64,000 bases of DNA from Myroides oncorhynchi. GTDB lineage: Bacteria > Bacteroidota > Bacteroidia > Flavobacteriales > Flavobacteriaceae. The notes under the pieces are model-generated. The model saw only the letters and a program-made list of their open reading frames with translations, did no database searches and was not told where the DNA came from. Shown piece after piece: positions 27,599 to 36,388 of the stretch; the stretch's first letter is position 1, and every line of letters begins with the position of its first letter. Position numbers and translations under genes: made by a program. Location of the stretch: assembly GCF_020905415.1 (NCBI RefSeq), contig NZ_JAJJMP010000001.1, forward strand, positions 1,995,501 through 2,059,500. The letters are read 5' to 3'.

Positions 27599-28435
27599 AT
27601 GACAAACGTATCAAACGAATCAGTTGAGAAAAAAGGATCTGGCTCAAGCGCAAGCAGAGTAATTGCATCATTAGCGGTAGTATTTTGTATTATATTTGGA
27701 TACATTATTTGGAAGTTTGTAATGGGTAATCCTGCTAACTTCGAAAACGGAGATCCAGATGCACACCCACTACCAGGGAACTTTTTAGGTATGGTGTATA
27801 AAGGAGGAATTGTAGTAGCAGCGTTAATTGGATTATTGACAATGACTGTTGTTTTCTCAATTGAGAGATTCTTTGTAATTACTAAAGCTTCAGGAAAAGG
27901 AAACGTAAGTAAATTCGTTCAAGATATCCAAGTAAGCATCAACGCTGGGAAAATCAACGAAGCAATGGAAGCATGTGACGCTCAACAAGGGTCAGTAGCT
28001 AACGTAGTGAAAGCTGGTTTAGTTAAGTATGAGGAAATGAAAAAAGAAGGTTTTGATAGCGAAGCTGCTACTGAAGCTATTCAAAAAGAAATCGAAGAGG
28101 CTACTACATTAGAGATGCCAATGTTAGAAAGAAACATGATCGTATTAGCGACATTAGTATCTATCGGTACATTAGTAGGATTATTAGGTACAGTAACAGG
28201 GATGATTAAAGCGTTCTCTGCATTAGCTACAGCTGGTACTCCAGACTCAACAGCGTTATCTGCAAGTATCTCTGAAGCATTAACTTGTACTGCTACAGGT
28301 ATTGGTACTTCTACATTAGCTATTGTTATGTATAATACATTTACAACTAAAATTGATAGATTAACTTATTCAATTGACGAAGCTGGTTTTGCTATTACTC
28401 AATCTTACAGAAGATTCAAAGGATTAGTAAAATAA
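27599..28435 (+). CDS. exbB: ExbB/TolQ-family proton channel protein
   Basis: 278 residues. Transmembrane segments lie at about 22-42, 62-86, 180-203 and 218-238. The last two are the conserved MotA/TolQ/ExbB domain, with 'LVGLLGTVTGMIKAFSAL' (about 198-215) and the Thr-rich 'EALTCTATGIGTSTLAIVMY' helix. With ExbD it forms the inner-membrane proton-driven motor that energises TonB and hence the three TonB-linked outer-membrane transporters of this window. It is first of a cluster exbB-exbD-exbD-tonB all on one strand. Confidence 0.95.
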   Translation: MTNVSNESVEKKGSGSSASRVIASLAVVFCIIFGYIIWKFVMGNPANFENGDPDAHPLPGNFLGMVYKGGIVVAALIGLLTMTVVFSIERFFVITKASGKGNVSKFVQDIQVSINAGKINEAMEACDAQQGSVANVVKAGLVKYEEMKKEGFDSEAATEAIQKEIEEATTLEMPMLERNMIVLATLVSIGTLVGLLGTVTGMIKAFSALATAGTPDSTALSASISEALTCTATGIGTSTLAIVMYNTFTTKIDRLTYSIDEAGFAITQSYRRFKGLVK

Positions 28436-28519
28436 TTAGTTAAGAATAAGTAATAATATAAATACTAAACCTATATGACGATATAAGTGAATGTAGGTTT
28501 AGTTTAAAATATACTATCA

Positions 28520-29149
28520 ATGGCAAAAGGTAAAATGAAAAAGAGTAGTATGAGAGTGGATATGACCGCAATGTGTGACGTGTCATTCCTACTTTTGACT
28601 TTCTTCGTATTGACTTCTACTGCTAAAATGCCAGAACCATTACCTGTTGATACTCCATCATCTACTGTACAGACTAAGTTGCCTGAGGTAAATTTAGCAA
28701 CAGTTACAATCGGTGGTAAAGAAGGAGAAGAAAAGGTTTTCTTTGGGGTTTTAGGAAAAGTAGACCGTATCGCAACTCTTGAAAAAATGGGAGAGCGCTA
28801 CAATATAGAATTTAATGATGAAGAGAAAAGAATTTTTTCATTCTTAGAAGGTGTTGGTACACCGATACAAGAGTTAAAAAGCTTTTTAAATCTTCCGCCA
28901 GATGTTAGAAATAAAGTTAGTTCATCTCAACCTGGGATCCCTATGGATTCAGTTAACAATCAATTAAAAGATTGGGTTCAAACTTCTCGTGTAGTAGCGA
29001 AAGATTTGAATAACAAAGTTTTAGAGGTTGCTATTAAAGCAGATGCTACAATGTCTTATCCAAAAGTTAAGAAAGTTATGGATATCATGCAAGAGCAACG
29101 TCTAAACAAATTTTACTTGGTAACAGGTCTAAGAAATGAAGATTTTTAA
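28520..29149 (+). CDS. exbD: ExbD/TolR-family protein (first copy, long form)
   Basis: 209 residues. One transmembrane helix near the N terminus ('DMTAMCDVSFLLLTFFVLTS', about 14-33) carries the conserved Asp of the proton path. The periplasmic part is longer than in enterobacterial ExbD (about 140), with a helical insert around 85-150 before the C-terminal 'DATMSYPKVKKVMDIM' fold. Bacteroidota clusters commonly carry two unequal ExbD copies, so heteromeric motors are likely. 84 bp follow exbB and 18 bp precede the second copy. Confidence 0.93.
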   Translation: MAKGKMKKSSMRVDMTAMCDVSFLLLTFFVLTSTAKMPEPLPVDTPSSTVQTKLPEVNLATVTIGGKEGEEKVFFGVLGKVDRIATLEKMGERYNIEFNDEEKRIFSFLEGVGTPIQELKSFLNLPPDVRNKVSSSQPGIPMDSVNNQLKDWVQTSRVVAKDLNNKVLEVAIKADATMSYPKVKKVMDIMQEQRLNKFYLVTGLRNEDF

Positions 29150-29167
29150 TCATTAAACAAACTCTAA

Positions 29168-29713
29168 ATGGCTGAATTAAATACAGGTGGAGGAGACGAA
29201 AAAGGTAAAAAAGTAAGAAGTAAAAAACAAAACGCTGGAGTAGATTTAACTGCGATGGTGGATTTAGCTTTCTTATTGATTACTTTCTTCATGTTGACTA
29301 CATCAATGAATAAGCCGCAGTCGATGAACTTAGCGATGCCAGATAAGTCTGATGACGCAAAGGACAAAGATGACAAAACTAAAGTGGACGAGAATCGTAC
29401 GATGACTGTTCTTTTAGGAGCGGATGATAAAGTGAAATGGTATATGGGGATGCCTCAACAACCATTAGATGGACCGAACGATAGTTCTTACGGTCAAAAT
29501 GGAATAAGAAAAGTAATCATGGAAAAATCCAAAAAAGCTTTAGCTTATTCTCAAGATGCAGAAAAAGGATTAATTGTTATTATTAAAGCTAGTGAAGGTG
29601 CTAATTACCGTAACTTAGTAGATATTCTTGATGAAATGGCAATCACAGGTACTAAAACCTATGCTATTGTAGATATCTCAGTTGAGGATTTAGGAATCTT
29701 AGGTGAGAAATAG
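29168..29713 (+). CDS. exbD: ExbD/TolR-family protein (second copy)
   Basis: 181 residues, one N-terminal transmembrane helix 'DLTAMVDLAFLLITFFMLTT' (about 25-44) with the conserved Asp, then a charged Asp/Lys linker (about 58-75) and a periplasmic domain with 'GANYRNLVDILDEM' (about 144-157). It differs enough from the first copy to be a separate subunit type. 24 bp before tonB. It ends with TAG, showing TAG acts as a normal stop in this genome. Confidence 0.93.
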   Translation: MAELNTGGGDEKGKKVRSKKQNAGVDLTAMVDLAFLLITFFMLTTSMNKPQSMNLAMPDKSDDAKDKDDKTKVDENRTMTVLLGADDKVKWYMGMPQQPLDGPNDSSYGQNGIRKVIMEKSKKALAYSQDAEKGLIVIIKASEGANYRNLVDILDEMAITGTKTYAIVDISVEDLGILGEK

Positions 29714-29737
29714 TTAACGTCTTAAAAATTAAAAGAA

Positions 29738-30592
29738 ATGTCAAAGTTAAATATCTTTAAAAAAGATTGGATTGATATTGTTTTCGAAGGACGTAACAAA
29801 TCTTACGGAGCTTATCAATTAAGATCTGAAAATCCTAAAGTTACTACAATTGCATTATTTGCAGGTATAGCAGTTTTTGGATTAGCATTAGCATCGCCTA
29901 TTATTATCAGATGGGCAGAAGGTACTTTAGGTATAACGAAAGTTGATAAATTAGATGTTCCAATCGAGGTTATCGATGTAGAATTACCTGCTTTACCTGA
30001 AGAATTACCTCCACCAGAGGAGGAGTTACCTCCACCTCCACCACCAGTAGAGGAAGCGAAGAGTGTGAATGACACTAAAAAATTCGTGGAACCTGAAGTG
30101 GCTAAAAAGGATGAGGTAAAAGAAGAAATTGCAAAGCAAGATGACTTTAAGGATGCAGATCCTGGAGTGAAAGATGCTAAAGGTGATAAGGATAAAGGTG
30201 AAATAAAAACTGGTGAAGGTACAGGAAAAGCTGATAAAGGTGATCCTAAACCTGAGGTTACAGGTGATGGAGATCCTAATAAGGTATTCGTAGCTGTACA
30301 AGTTAAAGCTGAGTACCCAGGTGGTATGGGAGCTTTCAACAAACAGTTTATTAGCCGCTTTAGAACTCCAGATATTGATTCTGGTGTGAAAAGAATCCAA
30401 GTTATCGTGCAATTTATTGTTGAGATAGACGGTTCATTAACTGATATTAAAGTTGCTCGTGACCCTGGTTACGGTGCTGGTAAAGAGGCAGTACGTGTAT
30501 TGAACTCGATGCCAAAATGGAAACCTGCTATTCAAAACAATAGAAGTGTTAGATCACAATTTACATTACCAATTACTATTCAAGTACAATAG
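29738..30592 (+). CDS. tonB: TonB energy-transducing protein
   Basis: 284 residues. One transmembrane helix at about 32-52, a Pro/Glu-rich periplasmic linker ('LPPPEEELPPPPPPVEE' at about 91-107), a Lys/Asp/Gly-rich stretch to about 180, then the C-terminal TonB domain beginning 'AEYPGGMGAF' (about 190-199) and ending with 'FTLPITIQV'. The YPGG motif is typical of Bacteroidota TonB. It links ExbBD in the inner membrane to TonB boxes of outer-membrane transporters. The small gene behind it starts 2 bp after its TAG stop. Confidence 0.95.
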   Translation: MSKLNIFKKDWIDIVFEGRNKSYGAYQLRSENPKVTTIALFAGIAVFGLALASPIIIRWAEGTLGITKVDKLDVPIEVIDVELPALPEELPPPEEELPPPPPPVEEAKSVNDTKKFVEPEVAKKDEVKEEIAKQDDFKDADPGVKDAKGDKDKGEIKTGEGTGKADKGDPKPEVTGDGDPNKVFVAVQVKAEYPGGMGAFNKQFISRFRTPDIDSGVKRIQVIVQFIVEIDGSLTDIKVARDPGYGAGKEAVRVLNSMPKWKPAIQNNRSVRSQFTLPITIQVQ

Positions 30593-30594
30593 GT

Positions 30595-30810
30595 ATGTTA
30601 AAAAATAAATTTCAACAGAAATCGCTACTACAGCGATTTCTGTTTGTTTTTGGACTATGCTTCTTTGTCCTTTATCTAGGATTAGGGTGCATGTTTTTGT
30701 TTTGGGATGCGATGCCAATAGCGATGGAATATACCTACAGAATGCTTTTCGGAGGAGCTCTGATAGTGTATGGAATATTTAGATTTATAAGATTGTGGAA
30801 TCAAGATTGA
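30595..30810 (+). CDS. Small two-helix membrane protein behind tonB
   Basis: 71 residues with two hydrophobic helices (about 14-34 and 43-63) and basic ends. It starts 2 bp after the tonB stop and is closed by a strong terminator, so it is co-transcribed with the TonB cluster. I do not recognise a family. An accessory role in the motor complex is possible from position only. Confidence 0.7.
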   Translation: MLKNKFQQKSLLQRFLFVFGLCFFVLYLGLGCMFLFWDAMPIAMEYTYRMLFGGALIVYGIFRFIRLWNQD

Positions 30811-30824
30811 TTCATAAAATAGAA

Positions 30825-30850
30825 AAAGCCGCTAATAGCGGCTTTTTTTG
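30825..30850 (+). terminator. Rho-independent terminator of the tonB cluster
   Basis: GC-rich 8-bp stem AAAGCCGC / GCGGCTTT with a 5-nt loop and a seven-T tail. The TTTG closing this tail doubles as the -33 element of the next promoter. Confidence 0.92.
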
Positions 30851-30878
30851 TTCGAATCTTAACTAAATAGTACATTTG
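30847..30878 (+). promoter_or_regulatory. Promoter of the PstS-like lipoprotein / TPR pair
   Basis: TTTG at 30847-30850, 20-bp spacer, TACATTTG at 30871-30878; transcription would start near 30885, about 40 nt before the ATG at 30927. Confidence 0.75.
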
Positions 30879-30926
30879 TTTTGTATATCTTTATGGAATA
30901 ACAAATAGTAGAGTATTAGGTATTAA

Positions 30927-31880
30927 ATGATAAAGAGAAGTTTTAAAGTATTTAGCTATGTTTTGGCTGTTACTGTTTTGTCAAGTGTTTTTGTGGAATG
31001 TAAAAAGAAAGAAGAACCAAAAGTTAGTCAAAGTGAAATAGACTTTACTAAAATAGAGGAGACTCCAGTTTCTGGCTATACCAAGATTTTAGTAGATGAA
31101 TCTATTTATCCGATTGCGAACGATGTTAATACGATGTATATGTATGAGTATAATCGTAGTAAGATAGATCTTTTGAAAATGTCTACTAATGAGGTATTAC
31201 AATTGTTGTTGAATGACTCTATTCGCGTGGCTATTTTACCACGTACCTTGACGGAAAGTGAAGTAAAGCGCTTCGAGGGAAGAGTTACGCCTAAAATGAC
31301 TCATTTTGCAAATGATGCAGTTGTTTTTATAGCGAATAAGACTTATACAGATAGTGTAGTTGATTATAATCAGGTACTTAAAAATGTAGTGAATAGCCCG
31401 AGTAAGGATGCTAGTCAAGCTTTTTTTGTTTTTGATAATGCAAATTCTAATGTTGTTGAAGTCTTTAAGGATGTAACTAAAACAAAAGAATTATCTAAGG
31501 ATATAGCATACTATGCTGGTGATTCAGAAGCTGTGGTTGAGTACATTAGCAAGAATCCGCAAGCTATTGGTGTAATAGGACAAAATTGGCTTACGCAGCC
31601 AAGCGAGAAAATCGCTAAATATCTAAATAGCATTAAGGTTCTTGGTGTTAAGAATTCAGATAACGGGAAGTTTTATAAAGCTTCTCAGAATAGCATAGCA
31701 GAAGGGACATATCCACTTATACGTAAATTGTATGTAGTAGATATTCAAGGTAAGTCTGGATTAGGTGTAGGGTATGCTTCATATATCGCTGGATATAAGG
31801 GACAGAGAATTATTTTGAAGTCTGGTTTGTTGCCCTTTAAAGTACCTCCAAGAGAACTTAACGTACGCGATAAAATTTAA
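30927..31880 (+). CDS. PstS-like substrate-binding lipoprotein
   Basis: 317 residues with lipobox cysteine 25 ('SSVFVEC'), so anchored in a membrane facing the periplasm. The body has the two-lobed phosphate-binding-protein-like fold (PBP-like domain): 'ILVDESIYPIANDV' near 50 and 'AVVEYISKNPQAIGVIGQNW' near 205-224 are PstS-type segments. No Pst permease or ATPase genes are adjacent. Its own promoter lies just behind the tonB terminator, and the TPR gene follows after 28 bp. Position next to tonB suggests a link to envelope transport; ligand unproven. Confidence 0.8.
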   Translation: MIKRSFKVFSYVLAVTVLSSVFVECKKKEEPKVSQSEIDFTKIEETPVSGYTKILVDESIYPIANDVNTMYMYEYNRSKIDLLKMSTNEVLQLLLNDSIRVAILPRTLTESEVKRFEGRVTPKMTHFANDAVVFIANKTYTDSVVDYNQVLKNVVNSPSKDASQAFFVFDNANSNVVEVFKDVTKTKELSKDIAYYAGDSEAVVEYISKNPQAIGVIGQNWLTQPSEKIAKYLNSIKVLGVKNSDNGKFYKASQNSIAEGTYPLIRKLYVVDIQGKSGLGVGYASYIAGYKGQRIILKSGLLPFKVPPRELNVRDKI

Positions 31881-31908
31881 GAATATAAATAACCAAAATA
31901 TATCAAAA

Positions 31909-33567
31909 ATGAATAAACGTAATCTAAAATCATTACTGGCTATAGCCTTGATTAGTGTAAGTGGTTTTGCACAAGATCTAGAAACAGCTAAGAAAGCTAT
32001 ACAGGATGAACAATATGATAAAGCAAAGGCTATTTTAAAGTCTTTAGTAGAGAGTAAGCCAAATGATGGTATAAACTATTATTATTTAGGTGATGTTTTA
32101 TTACAGGAGGAAGAAGTAGAATCTGCACGTACTTATTTTGAGAAAGGTATTGGTGTAAAAGGTAAAGGCTTTCTTAATTACATTGGGCTAGGGCAGTTGG
32201 CTTTAGATGATAATAATGTAAACTTAGCTAAAGAGAACTTTGATAAAGCGTTAAAAAGTATTCGCAAAAAGGATTATAATGAACAGTTGTTAGTTGCTTC
32301 AGCATATCTAAATTCTAAGCACAGTCAACCTAAAGAAGCTATTGCAATAGCTCAAGCGGTTATCACAGCTGATTATACTAATGCTTCTGCTTATAATGTT
32401 TTGGGTAAAGCTTATTTAGCAGATGAGAATTTCAATGAGGCATTTTCTGCTTTCAGAAATGCTATTTCTTATGATGAAACGCTATTAGATGCAAAGCTTC
32501 AATTAGCTATTATAACTAAGCGAGGTAGAGGTTTTGCAGAAGCAATTAAAGCATGTGAAGAGATTCTAGTAGTCAATCCTAACTATGCTCCAGCGTTGAG
32601 AGAAATTGCAGATAGTTATTATTTATGGTCTCTTAGTGATGCAGTAAAAAAAGATGCTTATGTTAGTAAGGCTGATGAATATTATCAAAAATATTTAGTG
32701 GCTTCGGGTAATTCTGTAGAATCAAGAATGAAATATGCAGATTTTCTATTAGTGACTGGTGATTATATTAAGTTAGAGAAAGAAGCAACTTCTCTTAGTA
32801 AGGAGGAAGGAGTTAATAACAGAATTAATCGTTATTTAGGTTATGCAGGTTATCATAATGCTAATTATACTGTGGCAATTGAAGGCTTAGAAAAATATTT
32901 AACCAAAGCTAAAAAAGTTATTGGTAGAGATCATTTGTATTTAGGTTTAAGTTATTTGAATACAGCTAAAGATAATAATGGTCACTACGCAAAAGGAGTA
33001 GAGCAATTGCAAAAAGCTGTGAAAGTAGAACCTGCTGTAGCAGAAGAGTTTCATAGTATTGGATTAGATTTGTCTAAAAAAGGCAACCTTAAAGAGGCTA
33101 TAGATGTATTCTCTGTTAGTGCAGATATCAAAAGTCAATCAAATTATACGTATGATAATTATTATGCAGCTTATTGTTATTATTTGCTAGGTAGAGATGA
33201 TGAAAGTGGAAATAATGAAGGAGTTTTGAATCAAGCGGATAAATATTTCGAGAGAGCTATACAAGCAGATTCGAAATTAGCAGAGGCTTATTTCTTTAAA
33301 GCAAGAGCTAATCGTTTGCAAAAAGGAGATGACGCATATAAGAAAATGTTTGATTCATATAATAGTTATGTCAGAGTAATAGGTGATGCTGGGGATTTAG
33401 GAAAAACAGAGAATAAAGATAGATTAGTAGAAGCTTATACTTCTATTGCAACATATCACGCTAATAAGCAAGAAAATAATGAAGCAATAGTTATGTTTAA
33501 TAAGGTGTTAGAGTTGGATTCTCAGAATGAGTTCGCAAAAAGTACTTTAAAAGCCTTAGAGAAATAA
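31909..33567 (+). CDS. Tetratricopeptide-repeat exported protein
   Basis: 552 residues with a signal peptide ('LLAIALISVSGFAQ', to about 22). TPR motifs recur through the length, for example 'AKAILKSLVESKPNDGINYY' near 38-57, 'ASAYNVLGKAYLADENFNEA' near 158-177 and a last one at 'AIVMFNKVLELDSQNEFAKS' near 527-546 (consensus W-LG-Y-A-P). Such periplasmic TPR proteins act as scaffolds. It is the last gene of the PstS-like/TPR pair, followed by a strong terminator. Confidence 0.88.
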   Translation: MNKRNLKSLLAIALISVSGFAQDLETAKKAIQDEQYDKAKAILKSLVESKPNDGINYYYLGDVLLQEEEVESARTYFEKGIGVKGKGFLNYIGLGQLALDDNNVNLAKENFDKALKSIRKKDYNEQLLVASAYLNSKHSQPKEAIAIAQAVITADYTNASAYNVLGKAYLADENFNEAFSAFRNAISYDETLLDAKLQLAIITKRGRGFAEAIKACEEILVVNPNYAPALREIADSYYLWSLSDAVKKDAYVSKADEYYQKYLVASGNSVESRMKYADFLLVTGDYIKLEKEATSLSKEEGVNNRINRYLGYAGYHNANYTVAIEGLEKYLTKAKKVIGRDHLYLGLSYLNTAKDNNGHYAKGVEQLQKAVKVEPAVAEEFHSIGLDLSKKGNLKEAIDVFSVSADIKSQSNYTYDNYYAAYCYYLLGRDDESGNNEGVLNQADKYFERAIQADSKLAEAYFFKARANRLQKGDDAYKKMFDSYNSYVRVIGDAGDLGKTENKDRLVEAYTSIATYHANKQENNEAIVMFNKVLELDSQNEFAKSTLKALEK

Positions 33568-33593
33568 CGAAATCGATCATCAGAAAGATATTT

Positions 33594-33625
33594 AAACTCC
33601 TCCTGTAATAAGAGGAGTTTTTTTG
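33594..33625 (+). terminator. Rho-independent terminator of the TPR gene
   Basis: Perfect 9-bp stem AAACTCCTC / GAGGAGTTT with a 9-nt loop and a T run. Confidence 0.9.
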
Positions 33626-33655
33626 TTTAGTAATAATTAGAAAGCGAATATACCT

Positions 33656-33663
33656 TATCTTTG
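33656..33663 (+). promoter_or_regulatory. Candidate -7 box for queE
   Basis: Exact TATCTTTG 22 bp before the queE ATG at 33685; no clear TTG at -33. Confidence 0.5.
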
Positions 33664-33684
33664 TACCCTTAATGTAAAAGTAAA

Positions 33685-34317
33685 ATGACGAAAGATTACG
33701 ATAAAGTAGCATTAGATGAAGGTAGAATATTACCACTTATGGAAGAATTTTATACTATCCAAGGAGAGGGGTATTATTCAGGTCATGCTGCTTATTTTAT
33801 TAGATTAGGAGGCTGTGATATAGGATGTCACTGGTGCGATGTAAAAGAAAGCTGGGATGTTGAATTACATCCATTGACTGACGTGAATGAGATAGTGGTA
33901 CGTGCTAAGTCAGATGCAAATTTAGCAGTTATAACAGGAGGTGAGCCATTAATGTATAATTTAGATTATATTACTTCAGAACTTAAAAAAGCAGGTCTCC
34001 AAACCAATATAGAGACATCAGGGGCTTATGATTTGACGGGTGATTTTGATTGGATTTGTCTTTCGCCTAAAAAGAATAAATTACCAACTCAAAGTGTATA
34101 CGATGCAGCAAATGAGTTAAAGGTGGTAGTTTATAATAGACATGATTTAGTGTTTGCGGAAGAACAAGCAGCTCGTGTAAATAAAAATGCCTTATTATTA
34201 CTGCAAGTAGAGTGGAGTAAAAGAGAAGAAATGAATCCTTTAATAGTAGAGTATGTAAAGAAAAATCCACAGTGGAAGATTTCTGTTCAAACACATAAAT
34301 ATTTGGATATTCCTTAA
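33685..34317 (+). CDS. queE: 7-carboxy-7-deazaguanine synthase (radical SAM)
   Basis: 210 residues. It converts 6-carboxytetrahydropterin to 7-carboxy-7-deazaguanine in the queuosine pathway. The radical-SAM cluster motif is 'CDIGCHWCD' (C-x3-C-x2-C, about 48-56), preceded by 'EFYTIQGEGYYSGHAAYFIR' and followed by 'ITGGEPLM' (about 87-94) and 'NIETSG' (about 111-116), all hallmarks of QueE. Length fits the family. It pairs in function with queA at 18.5 kb. It stands apart from its neighbours with its own -7 box. Confidence 0.96.
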   Translation: MTKDYDKVALDEGRILPLMEEFYTIQGEGYYSGHAAYFIRLGGCDIGCHWCDVKESWDVELHPLTDVNEIVVRAKSDANLAVITGGEPLMYNLDYITSELKKAGLQTNIETSGAYDLTGDFDWICLSPKKNKLPTQSVYDAANELKVVVYNRHDLVFAEEQAARVNKNALLLLQVEWSKREEMNPLIVEYVKKNPQWKISVQTHKYLDIP

Positions 34318-34356
34318 ATAGCTTTAAATTTACAGTAGGTTTAAAATATATAGACA

Positions 34357-34761
34357 ATGAAAAAAATAATATTTGCTTTTGCAATGATGTTAGTATGTCA
34401 GTTTTCTTTTGCACAAGATGCTTTTAAAAACGACACTAAAAGATATATGGATTTAAGTGGTCAAATGAAAACTTTCGAAATGTTAACTAAAGAGATAGTA
34501 GCTAATGTTGAAGAAACTAAAAGACCAGATTTTGAAAAAGAATTAAAAGCAAGTATGGTTGTGCTAGTTGATAAAATGGCAGAAATGTATATGACTGAAT
34601 TCACACACGATGATGTTAAGAAACTTATTGCATTTTATGAATCTCCAATAGGAAAGAAATTAAGTGATAAGAGTGAGATTCTTTTTGAGAAAGGACAGAA
34701 AGTAGGGGAAGAGTGGTCTGTAGGATTACAAGGTCTGATGATGAAATATATGCAGCAATAA
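34357..34761 (+). CDS. DUF2059-family exported protein
   Basis: 134 residues: signal peptide ('AFAMMLVCQFSFAQ', to about 20) then a helical domain with the DUF2059 hallmark 'LIAFYESPIGKKLSDKS' (about 89-105). The family is periplasmic and widespread, with no established activity. It follows queE by 39 bp and is closed by a hairpin shared with the convergent methyltransferase gene. Confidence 0.88.
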   Translation: MKKIIFAFAMMLVCQFSFAQDAFKNDTKRYMDLSGQMKTFEMLTKEIVANVEETKRPDFEKELKASMVVLVDKMAEMYMTEFTHDDVKKLIAFYESPIGKKLSDKSEILFEKGQKVGEEWSVGLQGLMMKYMQQ

Positions 34762-34768
34762 ATAAAGA

Positions 34769-34797
34769 AAAGCTTCACCTTGAGTGAAGCTTTTTTT
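34769..34797. terminator. Terminator between convergent DUF2059 and methyltransferase genes
   Basis: Perfect 10-bp stem AAAGCTTCAC / GTGAAGCTTT with a 5-nt loop and seven T on the plus strand; A residues on the other side allow some function for the minus strand too. Confidence 0.9.
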
Positions 34798-34802
34798 ATG
34801 AT

Positions 34803-35513
34803 TTATATTATAGTGAGTTGTGCTAAGTAATCACAATTATCTCCTTCTAGAATTAACTTACAAGTAAGTTCATTAGCATGTGCTGCATTTTGAAGAGTAT
34901 TATAATCTAAGTATAGCCAATCAAGTGGCTCGTCTACTTCTCCTTTATATCCTACTGTGAAAGTTAATTCACCATAGTAGTCTTTATTTTCCATTGGTAT
35001 CCACTTACCACCATCTTCATCTTCATCAAACATATAGATTAGATCAGAGCTATCAATAAGAATTTGACCTCCAGGATTTAATAAACTTTTTAGATGTTGT
35101 AGATATTTTGTTGTATGAACTAAACGCCCAAATATCCCAGTACCATTCATTAAGAGCAATATCGTGTCATACTTCTCTTTTTTGATATCAAGAATATTTT
35201 CTATATGAACATTTGAGATTCCTCGTAGTTTACAAGCTTCAACTGAGTTTTTAGAAATATCTATGGCTTTGATATCAAATCCTTTTTCTTGTAAATATAT
35301 AGCATGAGCTCCTGCTCCACATCCTACGTCTAGTATCTTACCTTGGCATAGGTTAAGTGCTTTTTGTTCAATCTTAGGCATTTGTTTATACTCTCGGAAT
35401 AGATAAGCTATATCCATTTCTTCAGCTTCAGAAATGTCTGTTTCTGTTATTACGTTTTGTGGATTGTTATTGGTTTGAAAATCTAAGATAGCTTTTCCTA
35501 AAAGGTCTTTCAT
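34803..35513 (-). CDS. Class I SAM-dependent methyltransferase
   Basis: 236 residues, cytoplasmic. The SAM-binding motif I is 'KILDVGCGAGAHAIYLQEKG' (about 54-73), with 'IKAIDISKNSVEA' as motif II. Later 'ILLLMNGTGIFGRL' and 'LNPGGQILIDSSD' fit a methyltransferase-11/25-type core. Substrate cannot be told. It is divergent from the YkgJ-type gene, with only 63 bp between the two starts. Confidence 0.85.
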   Translation of the reverse strand: MKDLLGKAILDFQTNNNPQNVITETDISEAEEMDIAYLFREYKQMPKIEQKALNLCQGKILDVGCGAGAHAIYLQEKGFDIKAIDISKNSVEACKLRGISNVHIENILDIKKEKYDTILLLMNGTGIFGRLVHTTKYLQHLKSLLNPGGQILIDSSDLIYMFDEDEDGGKWIPMENKDYYGELTFTVGYKGEVDEPLDWLYLDYNTLQNAAHANELTCKLILEGDNCDYLAQLTII

Positions 35514-35551
35514 TATTTAATCTTTCGTTTAAAATTAAAGAAGAGTTGTTG

Positions 35552-35559
35552 TAATTTTG
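35552..35559 (+). promoter_or_regulatory. Candidate -7 box for the YkgJ-type gene
   Basis: Exact TAATTTTG 17 bp before the ATG at 35577, giving a very short leader of about 10 nt. -33 element unclear. Confidence 0.5.
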
Positions 35560-35576
35560 TATCCAAAATAGAAAGA

Positions 35577-36068
35577 ATGGATAAAATACTAGCACAACTC
35601 CCTAAGTTGGCCAAAGATAAGCATAATGAAAACAAAAAGTATTTCGATAAATTAAAAAAGAAAGCTCCCAAGGATCTAGATTATCAGATGCAGGATATAC
35701 ATGATACAGTATTTAAACGCACTGATTGTTTAAGTTGTGCTAACTGTTGTAAGACTACTGGTCCACTGTTTACAAATGCTGATATAGAACGTATAGCAAA
35801 GCATTTAAAAATGAAACCCCAACAATTTATAGATAAGTATCTACATATTGATGAGGATCGTGATTATGTTTTACAAAGTCTTCCTTGTACATTTTTAGAT
35901 AATGAGAACTACTGCATGATTTATGAGGTTCGCCCAAAAGCTTGTCGGGAATATCCACATACAGATCGCAAGAAGTTTAATCAGATATCAAATCTAACTC
36001 TTAAGAATGTTGCTATTTGTCCAGCTGCTTATGAAGTAGTAGAAGAAATGAAGAAAAGAATTAAATAA
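35577..36068 (+). CDS. YkgJ-family cysteine-cluster protein
   Basis: 163 residues, cytoplasmic. The pattern 'CLSCANCCKTTGPLF' (about 46-60), 'LPCTFLDNENYCMIYEVRPKACREYP' split across about 102-127, and a last Cys near 149 ('AICPA') match the CxxCCxxxxG...C...C..Y..RP..CR.FP signature of the YkgJ/UPF0153 group. The cysteines probably bind zinc or an iron-sulfur cluster. No firm function. It is convergent with the small gene behind it, 6 bp apart. Confidence 0.88.
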   Translation: MDKILAQLPKLAKDKHNENKKYFDKLKKKAPKDLDYQMQDIHDTVFKRTDCLSCANCCKTTGPLFTNADIERIAKHLKMKPQQFIDKYLHIDEDRDYVLQSLPCTFLDNENYCMIYEVRPKACREYPHTDRKKFNQISNLTLKNVAICPAAYEVVEEMKKRIK

Positions 36069-36074
36069 GAGGTA

Positions 36075-36281
36075 TTAGATGAAGAAATGTTCTTCTTCTA
36101 ATGCTTTTAAGTTTTCGTCAGTGATCTCTTCTACATTCTCATAGAAGTACTCTACCAACTCAAGTATCTTATTTTTTAATTTTTCAAAAAATGTTACTGC
36201 ATTATCTAAGTATCCTTTTATTGCATTAAATAAATCTAGAATTCTATCAACAAAATTGATAAGTCGCTCTCCAAAGTCCAT
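36075..36281 (-). CDS. Small helical protein, unknown function
   Basis: 68 residues, rich in Phe, Leu, Glu and Lys with an amphipathic heptad-like pattern and no transmembrane segment. A -7 box TATATTTG lies about 28 bp upstream on the minus strand (36316-36309), which supports expression. No family recognised. Coding is likely but not certain, given the length. Confidence 0.5.
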   Translation of the reverse strand: MDFGERLINFVDRILDLFNAIKGYLDNAVTFFEKLKNKILELVEYFYENVEEITDENLKALEEEHFFI

Positions 36282-36388
36282 AGTTTAATTTATTTTTTTA
36301 GGTTATCCCAAATATAACAAAATAAAATACTGATTTTTCTTAAAGGAATGAGAAAGTTTAGAGTATTATAGGATAGTAATGAGTATAA

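Noticed and set aside
29815..30412. Long antisense frames over tonB
   Set aside because: They mirror the proline/glutamate-rich linker and biased codons of tonB; no independent signal.
30845..30865. tRNA-like 'GTTCGAATC' T-arm motif
   Set aside because: No acceptor, D or anticodon stems around it; it lies in a terminator-promoter junction.
18475..34317. queA and queE as one queuosine operon
   Set aside because: They are about 14 kb apart with separate promoters and terminators; linked in pathway only.
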